Below are positions 56,375 through 64,000 of a DNA stretch of 64,000 nucleotides, piece after piece. Under the pieces are notes generated by a model that saw only the letters and a list, made by a program, of their open reading frames with translations, searched no databases and had not been told where the DNA came from. Position 1 is the stretch's first letter. Every line of letters starts with the position of its first letter. The DNA comes from Chelydra serpentina. Lineage: Eukaryota; Chordata; Testudines; Chelydridae. Made by a program: the position numbers and the translations under genes. The stretch is from the NCBI GenBank assembly GCA_037349315.1, contig JBAIAC010000035.1, positions 9,562,501 to 9,626,500 of the forward strand, read 5' to 3'.

Positions 56375-56568
56375 TGGGTATGTCTACACTGCAATTAGAC
56401 ACCTGTGGCTGTTTAGCTGTGGTGTAGACATTCAGGTTGTAGAATCCAGGCTCCAGCCTGAGCTCAAACATCTACACCAGAATTAAACAGCGCCTTAGGC
56501 CAAGCCCTGTGAGCCCAAGTCAGCCGGCACAGGCCAGCCATGTGTTTTTAACTACAGTGTAGACACAA
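56375..56568. mobile_element. MITE with GGTATGTCTACAC ends
   Basis: Left end GGGTATGTCTACACTGCAAT, right end ACTACAGTGTAGACACAA; inverted copies over about 14 bp. Internal GTGTAGAC and CATCTACACC suggest internal duplications. I recognise these ends as a widespread reptile MITE but cannot see a sure target duplication. Confidence 0.65.
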
Positions 56569-56599
56569 TTTGCTCAAACCCCTCACTAGGTCCTCACAT

Positions 56600-56925
56600 C
56601 CAGGTTATGTCTAAGTCTTGCTGATTCTTCCTTCATAACATCTCTATGATCCGGCCTTTCCTATCCATCCACACAGCTAAAACTTTCATCCAGGCTCTCG
56701 CCGTCTCTTGTCTTGACTACTGCAACTTCCTTCTCTCTGGCCTTGACAAATGCAATTTTGCCCTGCTCATATCTATCCAGAAAGCTGCTGCAAAGATAAT
56801 TTCCTACCCTGTCCCTTTAACAATGTCACCTCTCTCTTTGCATCCCTTCCCACCCTATCATTTCTCACTCACTTTCAGGATGTCGACTCCTGCCTCTGAT
56901 TGGCCCATGATGCTATATATTAGTG
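56600..56925 (+). pseudogene. L2-like LINE reverse transcriptase C-terminal fragment
   Basis: The frame from 56646 begins MIRPFLSIHTAKTFIQAL and continues to SCLDYCNFLLSGL at about residues 21-33, then ISIQKAAAKII. IRPFLS, the DYCNxLLxGL motif and the IQKAAA segment in this order are diagnostic of L2/Rex-type non-LTR retrotransposons, just after the catalytic fingers-palm region. After about residue 60 the frame runs into decayed sequence and then into the hAT element, so it is a dead relic. Confidence 0.72.
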
Positions 56926-57017
56926 TTGCTAGTCAGGGGCGGCTCTATGTTTTGTGTTGCCCCAAGCATGGCAGTCAGGCAGCCGTCGGTGGCGTTTTTG
57001 TGGGAAGTCGCCAGTTA

Positions 57018-57136
57018 GGGTGACCAGACAGTAAACGTGAAAAATCGGGACGGGAGTCGGGGGTAATAGGAGCCTATATAAGAAAAAGACCCAAGAATCA
57101 GGACTGTCCCTGTAAAATTGGGACATCTGGTCACCC
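57018..57136 (-). mobile_element. TA-flanked MITE, family B, copy 3 (119 bp)
   Basis: Ends GGGTGACCAGACAGTAAACG and GACATCTGGTCACCC, with TA at 57016-57017 and 57137-57138. It is in the same orientation as the copy at 42779 and opposite to that at 14976, and the best preserved of the set. Confidence 0.92.
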
Positions 57137-57246
57137 TATTGCCGGTCCTGCAGATTTGGCAGCGTTCCTGCGGGTGCTCCGCCGGTCCCGCTCTGTAGGC
57201 GTCCCCGTCGCCGAATTGCCGCCGAATTCACTGGCCCGGCAGACCT

Positions 57247-57463
57247 AATATAATAAAAATATATATAAATGGAGATATGCCAATCTCCTAGAACTGGAAC
57301 GACCTGAAAGGTCATCAAGTCCAGTCCCCTGCCTTCACTAGCAGGACCAAGTACTGTCCCCTGACAGATTTTTGCCCCAGATCCCTAAATGGCCCCCTCA
57401 AGGATTGAACTCACAACCCTGGGTTTAGCAGGCCAATGCTCAAACCACTGAGCTATCCCTCCC
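57247..57463 (-). repeat. Cry I-like tRNA-derived turtle SINE, minus strand
   Basis: In reverse complement it starts GGGAGGGATAGCTCAGTGG (box A), with box B GGTTGTGAGTTCAATCC about 45 bases on, then GGGGGCCATTTAGGGATCTG and a 3' region GACTGGACTTGATGACC shared with CR1 tails. This is the layout of the tRNA-Lys-derived Cry I SINE of cryptodiran turtles, which borrows the CR1 machinery through its 3' end. CGGCAGA-like sequence on both sides may be the decayed target duplication. Confidence 0.88.
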
Positions 57464-57594
57464 GCAGAAACGCGGCTGAAGGCTACCTGACTGCCGCCCT
57501 CGCAGCTACTGGCCGGCCGCCCCCCCTGCGGCTTGCCGCCCCAGGCACGCGCTCGCTGCGCTGATGCCTGGTGCCGGCCCTGTTGCTAATTATT

Positions 57595-57725
57595 AGTATT
57601 ACTGTAACACTCAGAGGTTCTAACTGAGATCAGCTCACACAAGGAGTCTGTGGTAAAGCTGGAAATTGAATCCACATCTACTAAAGCCCAGCCCAGTGCC
57701 TTAGCCACACATCCATCCTTCCTTT
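57595..57725 (-). repeat. MIR-type SINE fragment, minus strand
   Basis: Antisense MIR: ACACAAGGAGTCTGTGGTAA, GCTGGAAATTGAATCCACAT and CCAGTGCCTTAGCCACA. The hAT element 56934-57582 sits at its edge. Confidence 0.65.
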
Positions 57726-60700
57726 CACTACTAGGACCTTCTGGAAAATTTTCTTTCCGTCTTATTGTTATGCTCTGTCTCCAGCAGTATGAGAGCTAAA
57801 CCACTCAGCCTCACTTTAAGTTCCTGCGTAGCCAGCCTGCTCACCAGATGGCACATCGTTAATGGCATTCTAGGCCACACACCCCCACAATCTGATACAC
57901 ACCCCCACACACCCCCACTGCTGATAGTCCTGATGCAACCATTTCCTATGCGCTAAAGGTGGCTACTTTTGGGTCCTCATTTACCCATTGCCCATTGTAG
58001 AGAGGTGAAGCCAGAGACATCCAGGGCTGCTTGAAACCTCTATAAAAGTCACAAAATTAATTTTAATCCCCACTAGAGGGTGCAGAGAGTCAATAAAAGT
58101 CAATCACTCTCTACCCTATCACTGGTCTCATCTTGAAAGGCATTCTCCAAAAACAGCACGCTCCAAACTGCCTAGTTTTCCTCCAGCAAAGCCCTTCTTC
58201 GCATACATGTCCTTTGTAAAGCTCTACATAGAACTCCAAGATTTACTCTCTGCATTTGTACTATCACCCAGTATATTAACAAGGCCTGAACTGTTTTCTC
58301 TGTGCCTCAAGTAGATTTTAAAACTTTCTTAGGCAGAGACCATCTCTTCCTATATGTCTGTTACAGCACGGAGTAGAGGCAACACTAGAATGACATTAAT
58401 AGTACCCTTAGGGAAACGTCCTACATGATTTAACAGACATTTCCTTTCTATAGGTATCTGGAAACATGGAATTTAATAGGACATCACATCCTTTCTATAT
58501 GATAGGATGGTTCAAAAACTGTATAGAAAAGATATAATTCTCACTTAAATTTTGATGGTTTTTAGAGTAATTTCTGCTTGCAAAATTATCGCTTCATGCC
58601 CCCCATTTCAGGTTTCTGAACCTATGACCATAAACTAGGAGTCTCCCATTACTATGGATCAAATATCCAGTGTCAGTGAGCAAATGATTTAGAAGAGGGT
58701 ATGATGCACATGCAGCCTTGCTTTCTCTAACATAAACACATGCACATTTAAAAACAAAACCCTACCAAAACAACACCCTCCATTGCACAATTCCCTTCCC
58801 GGGGAAAGGATGAGACAGAATGAATCACACATGATTCATATTTAGTCACATAGCTTAATGCACTACTGGAAGGCACTCAAATGGGGGATATAAGATCCTA
58901 GACAGAACAGAATGCAATTCACCCAGGAAGCTTGCAAGAAAACCAGGAGTGCAGTAACCTATTAGTGAAAAAAGTCCTCTCTCTGCAGTCCTAACATGCC
59001 AGTCAGAAAACAGTGCTCCAGAATATCGAAACCTATACAGTTCTGAAGAGTTTTCTGCTCTCTAAACACAAATCAAATCTAAATAGGGATGATGAACCAA
59101 ACAGGAGCATTCATTATTTTTTTATGTTGTCATTTATTCTGAGACATGTAATGAATATAATAAAATAAAAATTATATATACATATATATATACACATACA
59201 TTTTCAATACAAATTTCAAAGCACCACAATCAAAGATCATATTATCTTATTTTCACTAGGAAAAGTACCTGAATTCAAGTTTTTAAAAGGACCTAGATTT
59301 ATCCTAGATATGAATTTGGTGCAGGCAGCAAAGAGTATTGGTAAAGAAAACTACTCTTTTAAGGTAATATGAAACAAAGAGGTTTCTTTACCATTTAACA
59401 TCTCTCAGTATTGCTGCCGGCGCAGCTGTAGTTTTCCCCCCACAGAACTGATGCCTACGGGCTAATCTACACCACTACTGGTGCCTCAATATTGCAGAGA
59501 CGGACATGTGATAACAGTAAGTGAGTTGGAGCCTGCAATTTCTATAGGTCTTGCTTGTGAAACGAAGATGAGAGATGATGCAATCTGCTCCACAGTAAGC
59601 AGTTTGGTATAGCCCTTGAGTTACTGCCAATAAGCTTACAGCCCTAAAGTAAAAATCACAGGCCAAATTGCCTACTGGTGTAAACTGGTGCAGCTCCATT
59701 ACAGCTGGTGCTCCAGTTTAGGCCAACAAAAAGACTCATCCCATGTATATTCAATAAACACATTTGCTTCCCTATGTTTCTAAGATCACCATAGGTTAAT
59801 ACAATTGACATCATTTTAAAAATCTAATTAAACTGTAGCTATTTCTATTTATTGTAGGCATTTCTGTCAGCTTGGAAAATAGTAATAGAACAATCATATC
59901 ATTTTTATTTGTAGCCAGTTGCCAGTAAACCAAACCCCAGATGCCAAATGTAAGGTGTTCAAAATCTAGATCCAAAATGTGGGGGCTCCATCCCCTCTTT
60001 ATAGTTCCTGGTCACTTTGACATTCAGATTCTTATGCTTTGGTATAAGGTTGCAGTATTTCAGTTGCAAACCCTTATAGGAGACCATTTGCTTTTTTAAA
60101 AAGCTGTTTCCACTGGATTTTTTTTTTAATGGTGTCAATATTAGTCTTAAGTTTTGTAAGAGGCAGCTTTTAGGGTCAAATTTGAGCTGAAAAATATATT
60201 AGAAAATTACTATTCTGCAAAAACTCAAATGCTCATTCTCATGCAAAATATATATAATGACAATATAATTGTGGCTCATTTAAGTACAGGACATTTTTAA
60301 TCTGAACATCTTCAAATCTATTTTAGGTACTTACTTGGCCCTCATTACCACAGCATGTGAGCAATTCGCAATCTTTTATGTACTCACTCTCACCTTCACC
60401 CCCCACTGTTACCAACACAGCACCATTATTTTTGTCTCATAACTGTTGTGCCTTAAACTCACTTGCAACGCAGGTGGCGTTTTCAACACTTTCATTTTGT
60501 GGTATTGCCAGTGGATCCTACTCAGTCTTTTCTTTTCTCTGGTAGGTGACCCTGTTAGGAACTAACAAACCAACTTACAATCAAGAAGTTAGTTCAGCAG
60601 AATCAATAAATGCTTTTTCCCTTTTATCTGTTCACAGAACTATATTAATTGACCGCTTACTTTCTTTTTCATTTAGGAATACAGACAATTATTTAACCTT

Positions 60701-61006
60701 TCCACCTGTTATCTGAAGTTGATATGAGTGAGATTAATAAACTACATATGCCACCCTTTGAAACAGCCTATCAGGCTACATCTAATGGATGTGATGTTAG
60801 GGGTCTTTAGAACTTTCAAAGTTTCTATGCCATAGGAGATACTTTTGATTATAAGATTCTGAGCAAGGCTAAAGAATATGCATGGCTCTCTCTCTCCTGT
60901 TTTACTCCATTTAGACTCCACCTGCTGGTTGAAACTGTTAACTTCATTTCTTCACATTAAGCAAGGACGTTAGCTGAAAGGAAACACATCTCATCTAAAA
61001 CATATA
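57726..61006. other. 3.3-kb AT-rich repeat-poor stretch
   Basis: No delimitable transposon. (TA)-rich microsatellite at 59172-59195. A scrap at 59650-59725 (GGCCAAATTGCC ... GTTTAGGCC) may be a decayed foldback repeat. Confidence 0.4.
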
Positions 61007-61110
61007 GATCAAGATTTTATCAAGTGACTAGTGATTTTAGGTACCCAACTTGTGACACCTTAGAGGGGCCCAATTTTCTAAATCAATAGTCACTTTTGAA
61101 AATCTTGGCC
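61007..61110. repeat. Palindromic MITE (104 bp)
   Basis: Left arm GATCAAGATTTTATCAAGTG and right arm CACTTTTGAAAATCTTGGCC pair, extending inward through ACTAGTGATTT / AAATCAATAGT, about 30 bp in all with a few mismatches. The loop holds GGTACCCAACTTGTGACACC. Confidence 0.75.
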
Positions 61111-61358
61111 ATGCTATTCAGGAATATTCTGAAAATCCCCTGGGGCCGAGGAGGAGGAAAAGTCCTAGTTATAAAAATAATCATGAATTTGCTAATGAAG
61201 TTGTGAGATAGTAGTTTGAGTAACCAGGTGTTTGTCATTTCCCCTCAAATGTATTACATATAATTTCTTACTGATGTATAAATATAAGATACATACATAC
61301 AGAACACGATATATACATATGGTAGCGATGGTAGCATGTTTATTTCAGTGTGTTGACA

Positions 61359-61377
61359 CATATATATATATATATAT
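61359..61377. repeat. (TA)n microsatellite
   Basis: About nine TA units preceded by ACACA. An AT-rich context with several TACATA steps lies just upstream. Confidence 0.9.
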
Positions 61378-63039
61378 TTGGGGTTCCACACACCTGCATT
61401 TTTCACAAGATCACACATTGAAATGTATTTTTTTGCATTCAAGATCATTCTGGATTTTCTAAAATCTTTTTTTCCTTTCAAAAAAGGACGTTCAGTGGAA
61501 AAATAATCTATGTCAAAGTTTAAAAAATGTTAGGCATCCAAAATGCACAAGTAGGTGAATTTGTTTGTACAAATAAGCAATTTGCATGTGCAATCATGGT
61601 ATTTTAGCATCCAATTGCACACCTCTCATTTCTGAAAACTGGCCCTACGTTAGAAGAACATTATCGTGCTAATGAGATATGCAAGATTCACAACTTGAAA
61701 CACACAAGTGTCTGGAAATTTAGAAGTTGATTTAAAGGTATTTACCAGAGCTATAGGTACTACACACAGTGAATAATTTAATTTAGTCCTTTTTTATTTT
61801 CAAACAAATAGATTTAGATTTTAGTGTTACATACTCAATTATCCAATGAACAGTTTACATGAACATTTTTCAACCTATGCATTGTTTGCAAACTATTTGC
61901 CATCACGATTACTTTGAGTATTATTTGTTTTTCATAATTCAAACTGTGGGATTGGTCACCACAATCACATGGGATTGTTTCTACTATCTGCTTGGTTGAT
62001 TTTCAAACTCTGAAAGAGCCTTCAAGATGGCCATGTGAGCACTTTCCGATAAATTGTCATGGTTATTCTCATTGATATTCACATCACTTTCTGAAAATAT
62101 TCTTACAAACAAAAACTTGGTCACACGCATTTGCAGAAAGCAAATAGGGGAGGCCATATATCCCAAAGTGAATGTGAGTGGTTAATTCAAACAAGCAATC
62201 ACAAATACTTCTTGTATTTACACTATGTATGACATACGCCTACTCGTCCCTCATGTGCCAAAGCCATGTGATAATAAGATGTAAATTGAAAAAATATTTC
62301 TCCATCTGTCCTCAATAGCTGTTTGCACAGATTCACCATGGTGACACTCCCCTGTCTTTGTAATCGGTAGAACAGCATAGGAGTAAGCCATGTAGGATGG
62401 TAAGGTCAAAACATAGGACAATGGCCAACTTTCCTTGATGATGGACAACAAACATACTGCATTGCTGAAGAGAAGGACCGTGGCTATCCAACCCAAAGCA
62501 GAACATATAAGCACACTGCTATCGCTTAACACAGTCGTTGGATAGCTCCATGACAGTAAACTCTTTAAACCACAAGTTCTGAACAGGTAACGAGGCACCA
62601 AGGCTTTTATTCAGAAATAACTGGTTGTGGTTCTTACCCTGAGCCATCTGTTCGCTGTCAGCCCCCACAGCATATTTTGAATTAACAGTGCAATTTACTG
62701 GGGCCTGCTAACCAGTTAATCAGCATTGCTAGACGTTTTAGCTGGCAAGAGAGGTTGGGCAATGCAGCACAATGAATTACTCAAGTAGGAGATATTTCAA
62801 ACCCTGCTTCTTTTTTTTATTAAACTTTTCTCATTTCTATATAATGGGGGCGGGGGGAGGAATCTGCAGTCACCAGACAAACATTTCATGACATCCAGAT
62901 TTTTGGAGTCAGGCCAAGTACAGCACCAAAGCTTTTCCTATAGATCACGTCATCTCATTTCTATTCATTAATGCAACTCTTTCCAGTCTTTTAATATGAA
63001 GTCTTTATATAGATTTTTAGCCCCACATAGAAGACAGCT
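61378..63039. other. AT-rich unique DNA
   Basis: No recognised element. The 116-codon minus-strand frame at 62251-62601 has several hydrophobic stretches but no family signature and no splice context that convinces me. Confidence 0.35.
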
Positions 63040-63560
63040 ACATAGAGGGTGACACTGTGGATATCACTTGCCCAGCTATACGAAGGTAACAGGAGTGTAC
63101 AGTACTGTGGTGACCTCGGGTTTCCTTTGACCCAGTTTCGAATAGCTGCTGCCACCACTAAGCTTCTCACTTGGAAATTTTATCTCAGGGCACCTCTTCC
63201 TCTGCTCCTTTGTTACAAGAACTCCGTCACCAGGAGCAGGACTCCTCTGATAGGCGTGGTAGGTGTTCGAAGGCCACTGAAGAGATTCCCATTCACTACA
63301 GCTCCACGCCAGACTGAATTAACTAACTTGTAATTTATTATTTACAATTATTTACAAACCTATGAATGAACTCTGGTACTGACCATCTGGCAGTGCCCAC
63401 TGGCCTTTTCAAGCCCCAGAAAGTCCTATTTCATACCTCAAGTTCAGGCTTCCCTTTCATATGCAACAGAGTCCGATGTTCTCCCTATCTGGTCTCACCA
63501 CCGCCATCTCCCTGTGTCTAACAGGCACAATTGGGACCACAATCCTTATCTTCACACCCC
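63040..63560. repeat. Unclassified sequence, possibly LTR-type
   Basis: Phrases such as GTGGTGACCTCGGGTTTCC, CGTCACCAGGAGCAGGACTC and an AATTTATTATTTACAATTAT stretch have the feel of a retroelement flank, but no termini or frame are visible. Confidence 0.2.
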
Positions 63561-64000
63561 TTTAAATTAATTCTTTCCATGCCCCTTCATCTCGCCAAAG
63601 AAAAAAATACATCAAAACGTAACAAAATAATCTTCTAGGATTTGATGAATTTATGGCACAGTGTCTAATCCCAGCCTTCAATAAGCTCTGTGTCCTTCAT
63701 TTTCTGTGCCAGTTAGTGACATTCATGTCTGCAAGGAAGGTCTTGCCTCGTTCCAAGACTAGCTTGCTAATTTCATGGGATGAATCTGAAAACCTTCCAA
63801 TTTCATTGCTAGCACTTTGTTGTGGCCTACTGCAATTAGCTAGACTGTCTCATGAGTTATGTTCTATCAAATACCTGATGTCCAGCACTGATGGGTTTTT
63901 TTAATTTACTATTCCTGAGAAAGGTGATCTGATTTTGCTCTTGCAGGCAAATAAATGAGTCCGTTTTAAACAATATTTTTTTATTTTAAATGAAGTAACT
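63561..64000. other. AT-rich unique DNA, no feature seen
   Basis: No recognised element; the window ends inside AT-rich sequence. Confidence 0.4.

Larger units (their letters stand above)
56934..57582. mobile_element. Non-autonomous hAT, GC-rich family A, copy 4, with two nested insertions (649 bp)
   Basis: Left end CAGGGGCGGCTCTATG, right end GGTGCCGGCCCTG; flanking 8-mers TTGCTAGT (56926-56933) and TTGCTAAT (57583-57590) agree at 7 of 8. Remove the TA-MITE (57018-57136) and the SINE (57247-57463) and about 310 bp of GC-rich family A sequence remain, with GCCGCCC and CTTGCCGCCCCAGGC motifs as in the copies at 2736 and 24092. Confidence 0.88.

Noticed and set aside
57425..57463. tRNA-Lys gene
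   Set aside because: It is the head of the Cry I-like SINE, followed by a CR1-like tail.
62251..62601. 116-codon minus-strand frame with hydrophobic stretches
   Set aside because: No family signature, no neighbouring exon and no repeat support; hydrophobic runs are common in AT-rich frames.
1..64000. CRISPR arrays, operons, bacterial promoters or phage DNA
   Set aside because: Nothing of the kind is present; the repeat content is clearly vertebrate.

Overview
The window looks like nuclear DNA of a turtle, most likely a hidden-necked turtle (Cryptodira), and I see no host protein-coding gene in it. The evidence is the repeat content: many CR1 LINE fragments with turtle-style 3' tails, a tRNA-derived SINE at 57247-57463 resembling the Cry I SINE of cryptodires, old MIR and L2-like relics, and a short-LTR-type solo LTR beginning TGTGACGGGG. 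Base composition is mixed and AT-leaning, with GC-rich islands that are almost all transposon interiors. The species call rests on remembered repeat families, not on a search.

The dominant theme is hAT DNA transposons. I count thirteen hAT-like elements; twelve have both ends visible and flanking 8-bp target duplications (six exact, one more exact around an intact element, five with one or two changes). The key one is a complete 2,325-bp autonomous element (20516-22840) with 16-bp perfect terminal inverted repeats, an exact CTCTAGGG duplication and an uninterrupted 598-codon transposase on the minus strand. The rest are non-autonomous. Four belong to one GC-rich family (2736, 16639, 24092, 56934). 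One (6256-7015) carries a regular array of six palindromic units marked by TTTAAA.

Layout: 1-2939 small hAT elements and a MIR; 2940-5360 repeat-poor, TF-site-rich sequence that may be conserved non-coding DNA; 5610-8750 CR1 copies, one split by the palindrome-array hAT; 8750-16640 mostly unique DNA with sparse MITEs; 16640-17072 hAT plus MIR; 18136-18900 another candidate conserved block; 20516-22840 the autonomous hAT; 23805-24355 CR1 with two nested elements; 24360-30210 repeat-poor; 30212-30793 CR1, MIR and a perfect 19-bp hairpin; 31677-32507 a long hAT; 35228-38583 L2-like LINE, MIR, solo LTR and CR1 with a nested hAT; 38855-46516 SINE, hAT, MITE and MIR relics; 47740-48830 possible LTR-type DNA; 48831-56270 repeat-poor; 56320-57725 a dense nest with a telomere-type repeat, a MITE, an L2-like LINE, and a hAT that itself contains a TA-MITE and the Cry I-like SINE; the remainder is mostly unique AT-rich DNA.

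The nested insertions give a relative history: MIR and L2 oldest, then CR1, then non-autonomous hAT elements, with the autonomous hAT probably the youngest or among the youngest. Nothing here works as a host operon or pathway; the only likely functional parts are the transposase with its ends and, tentatively, the candidate regulatory blocks.
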